Assembly (NCBI RefSeq): GCF_000003815.2 | Contig: NC_049997.1 | Location: forward strand, 5,685,321-5,749,320 | DNA from: Branchiostoma floridae | Taxonomy: Eukaryota > Chordata > Leptocardii > Amphioxiformes > Branchiostomatidae | Direction: 5' to 3' | DNA: 64,000 nucleotides | Made by a program: the position numbers and the translations under genes | Notes under the pieces: model-generated | What the model was told of the DNA's origin: nothing | The model's database searches: none | What the model saw: only the letters and a program-made list of their open reading frames with translations | In this document: one piece after another, positions 11,036 to 20,580 of the stretch | How positions within the stretch are numbered: the stretch's first letter is position 1 | How the letters are laid out: the number at the start of each line of letters is the position of its first letter

Positions 11036-11176
11036 GAACTGATCACGACGTTATACATCGGGTTCCTGGGCCTGATCTTCTCCTCCTACTTCGTGTACCT
11101 GGCTGAGAAGGATGAAGTGGATGAGAACGGGGAAACGGACTTCAAGAGCTACGCTGACGCACTCTGGTGGGGGGTG
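11036..11176 (+). CDS. KCNQ1: KCNQ1-type potassium channel, exon for S5 and pore start
   Basis: This exon encodes 47 residues of a voltage-gated potassium channel subunit, which sits in the plasma membrane as a tetramer. The peptide opens [20 protein letters not shown], the S5 helix, runs through [13 protein letters not shown], the turret, and ends [10 protein letters not shown], the start of the pore helix. The sequence resembles vertebrate KCNQ1 more than KCNQ2-5; that comparison is from memory of the family. The acceptor is TTTATAG|GAACTG and the donor is GTG|GTGAGT, both phase 0. The turret has no N-x-S/T sequon. Exons for the N-terminus and S1-S4 are not seen in 1-11035 and should lie upstream. 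The next exon is 40.8 kb away. The gene was identified by protein motif, splice sites and frame continuity, not by a database search. Confidence 0.96.
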
Positions 11177-11395
11177 GTGAGTCATGTTAAACCTTATTCT
11201 ATATCTCCAAACCACAAGCATCTAGATGAATAGCAAAGTTCTTCATAGCTGAATTACAACTTAGGTCTTTATTATTCACAAACATATGTTTTTCAAGAGC
11301 CAACATTGCGACGACCTTCTGCCATCTTCTTCTTAGTCATAATGAGTGGCACAAAATATATATCAGGCAAGTCCAATAGTCCGAACAGGGCTCGA

Positions 11396-11729
11396 AATAC
11401 CCACTTGCCCACTTGAAAATGCAACCACATTTTGCTTTGCGCAACTTAATTTTAAACCCAGGTTGCACACTGAGCAACCTGAACTTTTGCCGTTGGAACA
11501 CTGCTTTTTCCCCACCTACATGTATAAGCTTTTGTATTTATTTTTTTATAACATAAAACATATTGCATAGTTACATATAACTTGAAGAAAAGATAATGGA
11601 TAAGTTAGCTGATTTGAAGAAAGTAACAATTTGAAAGTAGGGCAACCTGAAATGTTGATGGCGCAACCTGGCTTTTGACTCAGTTTGCCACTTGGACAAG
11701 CTGGCTGAAAAAAAGTATTTCGGGCCCTG
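11396..11729. mobile_element. hAT-like MITE (family I), copy 2
   Basis: CAGGGCTCGAAATAC at the left and GTATTTCGGGCCCTG at the right. CCGAA is present on both flanks, a 5-bp direct repeat as in copy 1. The interior repeats CAACCTG-type motifs in both orientations near the ends. No transposase remains. Confidence 0.8.
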
Positions 11730-12392
11730 CCGAAGTAAGGTTTTTCCAGGATTGTGTCCCCTTTCCACTGAAATCCTTCTCAAGTCGCTGGTTGCATGTG
11801 CTGACAGAGGCTTTTGTTGTTGTTTTTCCTCAGTTCACTGTCAATTAATGAGGAAAAAAAAACATCTCAAATGGTCTTAATCTTAGTTATCAGACTAATC
11901 CTGTAATTAATAATGTTTGTAAAGTGAAAAGTTGGTTCAGGCAATTTTTTTTCATGTCCTATATTATAAGGACTGCAACCCTTTCTAGTAACGTGCATTT
12001 AGAGTGAGAGTGAGTGCCAACAGCCAGGATTCAATTTCAGACTGTACCTCTTTTCCCCGAGGCACTGATCATGACATTCAAGTCTTAAAATCTCAGATAT
12101 AACATGAGCAGATACAATCTGTAGGTACCCTGTATAACAAGTGTGATACATGTACACTCTGCGAGACTTTGTAACTTGAGCTTGGGGATTAGGAATACCA
12201 TGTGAGGTATACAACCAGTGGCTTTAGTCCAGATCTGATAAAGTGGAAAATGATTCCCAGCAAATCCCCTAACTGAGTGTGTGTATTTGTAGTTCTATAT
12301 AAGGTCTAGGATTGTTCTGTTTGGTTCCATCTTAACTCTTTAGGACCTTTTGATTTAAGAGAGTCACAGGTGTTGAGAAAGAACTACATGTA
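11730..12392. other. No gene seen
   Basis: Intronic AT-rich sequence without recognisable repeats or domains. Confidence 0.5.
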
Positions 12393-12969
12393 CGAGTGGC
12401 GGTCAATAAGTAATGCCCCTGACCCATTTTCCATAGCAGGAGATTAATGAAACTTGGCACAGTTATTAGTCTTTCTCTTCATAGGAACCACCCAGTGTTA
12501 TGCATTTCTCCCATCGTTTGATGCAGCTCTGGACACCGTTTTTGTAGGACACCCCAGGTTGGTCCTCCAACAGATGCCTCATCATGGCAGAGGAGGGACG
12601 ACCAGGTCTGGGAGCTGTTTCCACAGACTTCTGGCAATGTTTGAATTCAGGATGCCAGCGTTTTACAAGGACATATGATGGGGCATCATCACCATAAGTT
12701 TCTTTCATTTCATCAAAAGTCTTCTTTGGTGTGCGTCCTTTCAAATACAAAAACCGGATCACTGCGCGACACTCAACTGGTTCCATTTCACACATGGTCC
12801 ATTTCGCACCTGACTCAGTTCAAACACCAGCAAATCAGAAACCATAATTAGTTCAGAGCTGTTTTTTGCAACATAACCTATAAAGATATGAATCATTACA
12901 CATACAAAATTTCATCTAGATCAGCCAACTGGAAGTGGGTCAGGGACATTACTTATTGACCGCCCCTCG
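12393..12969 (-). mobile_element. Internally deleted mariner element
   Basis: A 577-bp element flanked by TA at 12391-12392 and 12970-12971. The inverted termini of about 32 bp start CGAGTGGCGGTCAATAAG on the left and read TTATTGACCGCCCCTCG on the right, with few mismatches. It encodes one short mariner-like frame on the minus strand and lacks the catalytic region. TA duplication and the protein fragment place it in the Tc1/mariner superfamily. Confidence 0.93.
12466..12795 (-). pseudogene. Mariner transposase remnant: DNA-binding domain fused to C-terminal tail
   Basis: The 109-residue frame starts MCEMEPVECRAVIRFLYLKG. It continues through TFDEMKETYGDDAP and VKRWHPEFKHCQKSVE to ETAPRPGRPSSA. 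These are the two N-terminal helix-turn-helix modules and the GRP linker of mariner transposases. The frame then passes directly to YKNGVQSCIKRWEKCITLGG, which matches the extreme C-terminus of the family. The whole DD(34)D catalytic domain between them is missing, so the fragment is about one third of a usual transposase of about 345 residues. The frame stays open across the junction. A product, if made, could bind TIRs but not cut. Whether it is transcribed is unknown. Confidence 0.88.
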
Positions 12970-12971
12970 TA

Positions 12972-13904
12972 TTTGGTGATATTGCTATGGTTCAGTTTTA
13001 ATGTACATACATTTGGGAATGGATAATGAAGCTTTACAGGCAACAAATTGCAGGTTATGTGATAGAAAAGTGGTTAAATGATTATAATAACCTTCATTTT
13101 GGAAAATAATAGCAGTGATGGTATCTCTTGATCCATAATTATTCCCAGGCACACAAAGCAAACAACTTTATTTTTGTAACGTTAGATCTGTTTGGCTTCT
13201 TTTTTTCATTTTTAGAATAAGAAGTTTAGAACAGCTTATTAAGTATCTCTTTTGTGATGTTTCGCTGTTTCATTCAAATGTTGCCAACCACTAAGTTGAA
13301 AGTGATATTGACTTAACAGTTTGAGTTTTTCTGCCAGAAAATGGAGAGGATTCTCCAAGCCTTTACAACAATTTGGCATTTCCTGTTCCAACAATACTGT
13401 AGATTCGTTTATTTTTGCAGGGGGAATCTAAATCTGTATTAGGCGTGGAAAGGATATTTTTGAAATTCATTATATTCTATGTTCCTGGCAGAAACAATTT
13501 TGTAGAGTGTTTTAAGATTTTAGCTTTGTTCTTATACAAAAGAGTTGCACTTACGGTGAATTATCTCGATGACCTTAATCAGATGTCTGATTCACTGCGC
13601 TGACCTTCCCGAAACCTTTGCTTCACTCCTGACGTCATCACGCTTCCGGTTTGCGGAAAGTTGGTACAGTGAATTCAATCACACGTCTGATGAAGGTTGT
13701 TGAGATCAGCTGAAAATATACAGTGAGTGTTTCTTTTGTGTTGCAAATTAAAAAAGCTCAAATTTTACAACAGTTGATGTGTAGATTCTACAAACACAGA
13801 TGAGCTTTCATTCAACTTTTTGTAGTAATACATTGGTTATGCGATAGAAATAATGCATATTTGCTGTGATGGAGAGGGCCACCATAAGTTATATTTTCCA
13901 AAGT
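12972..13904. other. No gene seen
   Basis: Non-coding intron. TACTGTAGATTCG..TTTTTGCAGGG at 13395 resembles the segment at 14007 and may be a decayed repeat end. Confidence 0.4.
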
Positions 13905-14312
13905 TACAGTAGTATGAACAACAGCTTTGAAGTTTTCATTGCTCTGAAATGGAATGATCTATGATTTTCAACCTTGTACAGCACACAGTCTTTTCTGTTT
14001 CCTTGATACTGTAGATTTCTTTATATTTGCAGGGACTTAATTTCAATGGTAGTAGAGAAAGGATGTTTTCACGATTTATTTAGTTTGCACTTGGAACAAT
14101 TCTGCTGTACAGTACAGATACTAAAATAGATGCATGTTTGCGGAATTGCGGTGTTATGTTTTTACAGTGAAAATAAAACCATTGCAAATATTAAAAATTT
14201 ACAGTTTAGTATGAACAACAACTGTGCAGTTTTCATTGCTATAACATGAAATGGAATTTAAGCCTTTCCGAACCTTAAAACACAATCATTTTCTGTTCCA
14301 TTAATAGTATTT
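13905..14312. repeat. Diverged direct repeat, about 296-bp offset
   Basis: The block at 13908-14015 (AGTATGAACAACAGC, AGTTTTCATTGCT, GAAATGGAAT, CAGTCTTTTCTGTTTCC) recurs at about 14208-14310 (AGTATGAACAACAAC, AGTTTTCATTGCT, GAAATGGAAT, CATTTTCTGTTCC). This is an old tandem duplication or two repeat copies. Confidence 0.6.
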
Positions 14313-15968
14313 GAAGTTGCTCAGACAAGATTGAAAATGGCATGGCTTTGTTGCTGTCATTCTAAAAGCCATTAATAGAGATCTACCGTAACATTCTAGA
14401 TTGCACACCCATCTTGGCCCCAGGTGGGTAAAATGCACCATGCACTTACCTGGACAATCCCAGATTGGAGAGTCGTGATAGTTGAGTGTGACTCTTCTCT
14501 TCACCTTCGCTTGGGCCATGTTGATTTTATTATATGGATGACGTCAATTTTCGGCCATTTCCAAAGAAAAAAGTTTGAACCATTCTATGAATCATACAAA
14601 GCAGCTGTAATGTATAAGCCATAGAATATGCACAAGCCAAATTTATTTTAGAATAATGTCAGGAAACGTATACAGTAATAACACCATAGAATGTCACCGG
14701 CAATTTCAAGGTCGGATAAGAAAGATGCAAATAATGGAAATGAAAATTCTATTGTTCGGTATACTATATTCTGTGTGTTATGTCATTGTTCGATCTTCCT
14801 GATCCACAACTTTTTTTGGGGGGGGGGGGCAAAGTTTTTTTTTATTCGCATGCTCCAGTCAGTTAGAATTGGGGTTCTCAGAGGATGTTATCCATATAAT
14901 CAAATCAACATGGCCTTATGCTGGATTGATTATTGCATTCTAGGCACATACATGTATAAACAAGTTGACTATGGGACATATGGGTGAAAAAGTATTGTTA
15001 GCTTATTAATTTGTTTCTTTGGTCGTCTAATAATTCTTTGTTTCAATTGAAAAGTAAGGAATCAATTGGTATTCTAACATTTGAAAGACTAAGTGTTGTA
15101 CAGAGCCCTCTAGTGAAGATGATGTGAATTGCACAAAATTTTCACATACAAAAGCTCTAAAAATGAGTTAGGCAAAAGTTACACATGGTGCTTACTGCTA
15201 CTGGGGTGGATAAGTTAGGTAAGAGTTTCAGTGCTTCCATATAAATACATGGCTGCTGTGTTCAAATGAAAACAAATCAAACCACTTAATGTGTCGAGTT
15301 ATGGCGGAAAATTACTATTATAATAGGGGAAAGGGACATTACCATCAGATGTGAGCACTTGTATTCAAAAGGTAAGTTTCAGCAATGGTTTCTTGCAAAC
15401 TTTTACATTGTGAGAAGGAACAAAGATGACATAAATGACAATTTGACTAACTCCAATGAAATGTTTGGTACTTTTTGATGGCTTTTTTTTTTACCAGAGC
15501 AGTGTTGAAACTTTATAAAACTCTTGTCTATTCCCCTTTTGACCTACATTTTGTTACATGGGTTGTGACTTTTTATGTTCAACACACGTTTCAAAAGAGC
15601 ACCATGCATCACCTCAAATGAGCATGACAAAAGAAGGAGAATACTTATACCCAAATATGGTATGTCAAGGCTATGTGTGCTATCAAGAAATCACTTAAAT
15701 GCAAATGAGCACCCTGAGACCCATCCCCCTTCCCTGATGTTTGTTCTAGATAATCTGCCACAGGAGACCATAACAAAATAGATATTAATCTCTGATAATC
15801 CTCAGGATCAACCCAACCACTAGACTGTTGCTAATTGTTGTCAGTTTGTTTTCTTTTACCACAATCTCTCTCTTACATGTCCTCCTGACTAGAATGGTGT
15901 TGAGGAGAGGGTATTAGACAGTGCCTTACTGGCTCTGATAAGGCCTAGGGAAAAAAATGCTGTGTTCT
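14313..15968. other. No gene seen; short homopolymer G tract
   Basis: Only short unmatched open frames occur. A G run at about 14818-14829 follows a T run. The sequence is otherwise unique and AT-rich. Confidence 0.5.
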
Positions 15969-16984
15969 CTACATACCCTAAAAAAACCTGCGGAGCCTAG
16001 ACTTTTAGGGGTGGGCAGTAGAGTCACATAGTTTCCAGTTAGAATTTTTATTCAGCCTGCTTCCTATTGAAGTAAAAATACTTCATACCCTAAAAAAACC
16101 TGCGGAGCCTAGACTTTTAGGGGTGGGCAGTAGAGTCACATAGTTTCCAGTTAGAATTTTTATTCAGCCTGCTTCCTATTGAAGTGAAAATACTTCATAC
16201 CCTAAAAAAACCTGCGGAGCCTAGACTTTTAGGGGTGGGCAGTAGAGTCACATAGTTTCCAGTTAGAATTTTTATTCAGCCTGCTTCCTATTGAAGTAAA
16301 AATACTTCATACCCTAAAAAAACCTGCGGAGCCTAGACTTTTAGGGGTGGGCAGTAGAGTCACATAGTTTCCAGTTAGAATTTTTATTCAGCCTGCTTCC
16401 TATTGAAGTGAAAATACTTCATACCCTAAAAAAACCTGCGGAGCCTAGACTTTTAGGGGTGGGCAGTAGAGTCACATAGTTTCCAGTTAGAATTTTTATT
16501 CAGCCTGCTTCCTATTGAAGTGAAAATACTTCATACCCTAAAAAAACCTGCGGAGCCTAGACTTTTAGGGGTGGGCAGTAGAGTCACATAGTTTCCAGTT
16601 AGAATTTTTATTCAGCCTGCTTCCTATTGAAGTGAAAATACTTCATACCCTAAAAAAACCTGCGGAGCCTAGACTTTTAGGGGTGGGCAGTAGAGTCACA
16701 TAGTTTCCAGTTAGAATTTTTATTCAGCCTGCTTCCTATTGAAGTGAAAATACTTCATACCCTAAAAAAACCTGCGGAGCCTAGACTTTTAGGGGTGGGC
16801 AGTAGAGTCACATAGTTTCCAGTTAGAATTTTTATTCAGCCTGCTTCCTATTGAAGTGAAAATACTTCATACCCTAAAAAAACCTGCGGAGCCTAGACTT
16901 TTAGGGGTGGGCAGTAGAGTCACATAGTTTCCAGAACTTTAGAATTTTTATTCAGCCTGCTTCCTATTGAAGTAAAAATACTTC
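15969..16984. repeat. 112-bp satellite-like tandem array, nine units
   Basis: CCCTAAAAAAACCTGCGG starts at 15976, 16088, 16200, 16312, 16424, 16536, 16648, 16760 and 16872, an exact 112-bp period. Units are nearly identical. They vary mainly at one site (GAAGTAAAAAT or GAAGTGAAAAT), and the last unit carries a 5-bp insertion (CCAGAACTTTAG). The period is not a multiple of three and no protein is encoded. Confidence 0.98.
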
Positions 16985-17322
16985 TTGTTATATCTTATGA
17001 AGGATAAATGTATCTACTGAATTTTCTACAGTCTGTATTATGCACAAAAGTAAAGTTTGGCATTGAAAGACAAGTGTCATGCATTGCAGTTTACTTTGTT
17101 CAACTGTTTTGTAATATGTCACACTAACAGTTTTGGCCAAAATATAATGCCTAAAAAAATTTCAAGAAAAAAAAGATAATCCCTACCTACCGACCCTAAT
17201 TTTTTCAGGACTGAAACAGGAAACACAACATTTTTTTTCCTAGGCCTAACATTCTTTTTCTACTCTTGGAACCTCAAAGGAATAAATAATTTTGAACACA
17301 GGTAAGGATTATTGTAGATAAC
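16985..17322. other. No gene seen
   Basis: AT-rich sequence between the satellite and the family C MITE. Confidence 0.5.
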
Positions 17323-17695
17323 TTAGACCCAATCTATACACAGTTTTTACCGATATCTGTGGATATGTCGGGAGGGATCTGGAACGTTTGCTGTGGGACA
17401 CCTGTGGCGCTTGTAGTCATAAACAGCTATGTAGCCTAATGAGCCCGCGTTTTATGCTAATGAGCCCTCCCGAAGTCAGGACGCATCTACACGCATGCGA
17501 AAGTTGTCGGGACCCCTGCTAAGCTATCGGGGACCCCTGCTAAGCTATCGGGCGAATACTTCAGACCTTTTGGGAGAAATTCTGCCGATATCTTTATGGC
17601 GATATTGCAGTTCCATCTAGACGCTGAAAAAAGCTGTCAGCAAAAGAGGTTGTTGGCTCGCAGATATCAGGAAAGACTGTCTAGATCATGCCTAA
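17323..17695. mobile_element. PIF/Harbinger-like MITE (family C), copy 1
   Basis: The termini ACCCAATCTATACACAG and CTGTCTAGATCATGCC are flanked by TTA and TAA. Internal blocks TTTTTACCGATATCTGTGG, GATATGTCGGGAGGGATC, GACCCCTGCTAAGCTAT and GGAGAAATTCTGCCGATATC are shared with copies at 27902 and 30322. A 17-bp block (GGACCCCTGCTAAGCTA) is tandemly doubled at about 17509-17550. There is no coding capacity. Confidence 0.85.
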
Positions 17696-17734
17696 CATTG
17701 TCACAACTTTGTGACACCCAGAATCAAAACAGGG

Positions 17735-17870
17735 TGGTGTGGTGTCACAATGGTACAATGGTTAAGGTTTTTGGCCCAGAACACAGAGGCCCTGGGTTCA
17801 AATCCCCTGACATGCCACCAATATTGCTCCTCACTCCACCCAATGCCAGTTTGATTTTGATTCTTGCAAA
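17735..17870 (+). mobile_element. tRNA-like SINE fragment
   Basis: GGTACAATGGTTAAGG serves as an A-box-like segment. B box GGTTCAAATCC lies at 17795-17805, followed by CCTGACATGCCACC. The same tRNA-like head is found at 30137 and 63830. Confidence 0.65.
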
Positions 17871-18590
17871 CAATACTATAATAGAGACATGTTTAAAAAA
17901 TTATTGAGGATAAATCTAGCTCCTCTTTTTTGGTCACTACGAAGTTTTTTTAACCCCCTTGATGATTCTAATTTTGTGTATATGATAATATACTATGAGA
18001 AGCAAAAATTTTCAACTAGAATTTGAATACTTCTCGAAGTGACTTTTGAAGATCCTCTCTAGGGATGACAGCGGACAGTTTCCAGATCCCCCTGATAAAG
18101 GACCTCAGTTTCCAGATGCCCCTGATAAAGGATGTCCAGGAGTCACCAGACTGGGACTAATGCCTGTTCCTGTCTCTAACAATTCCACCGAGCATTCCGC
18201 CTCATTCCATAGGGTATTCCACATGTGCTACTGCCTGGAAGTCTGCTTCTTTTCCTGAGTCTCTAATTATTGGCTTGTACTCTACCATCTACAGGTTTAG
18301 TAGATAGGATAACAGGACCTATTAACCCTTAAACTGCCAGAGTTTCAGCACTATAAAATGCTTTCAGTGCCAGGGTTGGCTGCTGACCTCCAAAAAGAAC
18401 CCCCGAACAAGGCCAAAATCCCTAACTTCCGGGGTTCGTGCGCTAATGTTGTTGTCTTTTTTTTAACTTTTAAGTGTCATTTTTCATTTTAAGCTTTAGA
18501 AGAAAACACATTTTGCACCAAATGCATGCTATAATAATAATGATAATATCAGGTGTATTTTGCAGCCAGTGTGTACCCAAAGTGTGGATA
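17871..18590. other. No gene seen
   Basis: Contains a short direct repeat CAGTTTCCAGAT.CCCCTGATAAAGGA at about 18070-18130. No domain is recognisable. Confidence 0.4.
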
Positions 18591-18800
18591 ATGAGGCTGA
18601 TTAACGTGGTCGAGGCACCTCCTCGAGCACAGGACCCCCGTTTTACGTCCCTCCTGGAAGACGATTTCGTGGAAAGCTTCTTGAGACTACAGCAATCCGG
18701 ACGTCCTTGGTTGGTCCCCCATCCAAGAAATGTCCGGATTGCGCATTGCTCAACTTCCGAGATCGAGGGATCGGGTGTACCAACATGCCACACAGCCTAT
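18591..18800. mobile_element. Probable SINE fragment
   Basis: The 3' part GAGGGATCGGGTGTACCAACATGCC matches a segment immediately after the assembly gap (62215-62245, AAGGGATCGGGTGTACCAATGCGCC, each read in parts). A 139-codon frame across 18474-18893 has no domain and is explained by the repeat plus chance. Confidence 0.4.
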
Positions 18801-18899
18801 GGAGTTATGATTTTTTTTACGGACAGGGCATTCTTTTTCTGTCTCTTCTATACTTTCTTCGAGGTGAACAAGACCATAGCACATCCAGGTTGAAAGATT

Positions 18900-19130
18900 A
18901 AAAAAAAACAGAATTTCTGCTGCAGTACCAAGGTCATATACCAGGGGGCCCAAAATTGCTGTTGACCGTCGTCTTCCCAACACCTACCCACATATCAGAT
19001 ATCATCATATCGCAATACATCCAGAGGTTCTTGAGTTGAGCTCAGACTACAAAAATCTGGAAACACAGACAGACAGAAAAACAGACATACATGTACCGAA
19101 AACCATCTCTCCATTTTTCATGGATAACAA
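18900..19130. mobile_element. Family E element end, copy 2
   Basis: CTGCTGCAGTACC, CCAAATATCA-like sequence, ATCTGGAAACACAGACAG and CTCCATTTTTCATGG occur in the same order as in 53640-53862. The end relates to the CCTCCATGAAA termini of the element at 23942. Confidence 0.55.
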
Positions 19131-19496
19131 CAACAATTGTATCGAGTCTGTTGATATAACCAGAGATATCATTCTCTTTCTTAATCTTTCAGTAGCCTAA
19201 AACCAACAATTAGCAAACTTGAGCAGATCAAGATTAAGACAATGACTGTTAATCCCCCAGTCCATGAATGTATAATCAGCTATAGTCTGGAGGGCTAATC
19301 TGGTGAAGATTATCCAATTATCTTGTCTGGAAGCTGAGATACTGAGGTTTTAAGAGCTCATCCTTTTAAACATCATTTGTCCCTGGTTTATTGAAATATT
19401 GGTAAGATACCATCTCTAGATTGTTTCTGTGGTTAATTTTCTGCTTTTTCCTTTATTAATCTATTTTAAATTGGTGGGTTTGCCATAGGGCTGTTA
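19131..19496. other. No gene seen
   Basis: Unique AT-rich intron sequence. Confidence 0.5.
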
Positions 19497-20035
19497 TACC
19501 ATCTATTCAGATACAGATAGTGAGATACAGAAGCTGGTGTGTTACACCAAAGGGCATTAAATACGGCTATACAGATACAGATACAGAAGCTGGTGTGTTA
19601 CACCAAAGGGCATTAAATACGGCTATACAGATACAGATACAGAAACTGGTGTGTTACACCAAAGGGCATTAAATACGGCTATACAGATACAGATACAGAA
19701 GCTGGTGTGTTACACCAAAGGGCATTAAATACGGCTATACAGATACAGATACAGAAACTGGTGTGTTACACCAAAGGGCTGAGCTGTTTTACCAGCTATC
19801 TGTTGATAAAACTCCTTGGCTATACCAATACAGATACAAAAGCTAGTGTGTTACAACAAATGGCAGTTACATGTATAACCAGTTGTATGGATACTGATAC
19901 AGAATTTGGTGTGTTACGCCAAAGGGTTGTTGTTCCAGCTATACAGATACATGTACAGAAACTGTTAGAATGCCGAAAGACGGTTATATTGTGTATACAG
20001 ATAGAATGATACAACAGGTATAAAGATACAGATAC
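19497..20035. repeat. 56-bp tandem array, about 5 clear plus several decayed units
   Basis: GGCATTAAATACGGCTATAC recurs at 19553, 19609, 19665 and 19721 (period 56). Each is followed by AGATACAGATACAGAA and CTGGTGTGTTACACCAAAG. Units become diverged after 19775 (TGTTACAACAAATGGC, TGTTACGCCAAAGGG). TGTGTTACACC-type segments are partly palindromic. 56 is not a multiple of 3, so the 100-codon frame crossing it is not a repeat protein. Confidence 0.93.
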
Positions 20036-20575
20036 AAAGAAGTTCCAACAAGTTGTTTTTTGGTCCTTCCTCTATATTTGGCTACTAATTCTCTTTCTGG
20101 TCTTAATGACAGTTAATTGTTTGTGATGCCCACATAAAACACTTTATTCCCTATACTCAGACCTCTAATCTTATGTCAGTGTTTTTCATTCCTTTCTTTG
20201 ATGATCTTGTAATTGCAGTACAGGAAATTGGTAAGAAAAGTTAATTTCAGGACATAGACCCCACAAGGAAAAAATAGTGTAAACTTAAGTTTGCATCAAC
20301 TACATGTAAACAGTAAATGAGCTATTGTACATTGTGTATATTGTGCATAGGATCCACTTGGAAATTTGTGTTGCTAAATCAGTGAATGTACATGTATCTC
20401 TATACAACTTAAGTACAAGTAAACATAGTACATGTCTAACACTAAACTGTATCGTATTGAGTTTGACTTCTTTTTCAGTGAGACAGCAGAAGACGAATGA
20501 TCCCACCTTTTGAAAAAGTAGCCCTTTTTGTGAATGTCTTGAAAACCAGGATGTCCGAAGTGTGCATACCTTTGG
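20036..20575. other. No gene seen
   Basis: Short unsupported open frames only. Confidence 0.5.
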
Positions 20576-20580
20576 GGATC

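Noticed and set aside
15969-16984. Regular repeat array resembling a CRISPR
   Set aside because: The whole 112-bp unit repeats with no unique spacers, and the context is a eukaryotic intron. The same holds for the 56-, 78- and 85-bp arrays.
18474-18893. 139-codon open frame
   Set aside because: It spans a SINE-like fragment, has a hydrophobic composition due to T-rich sequence, and no domain.
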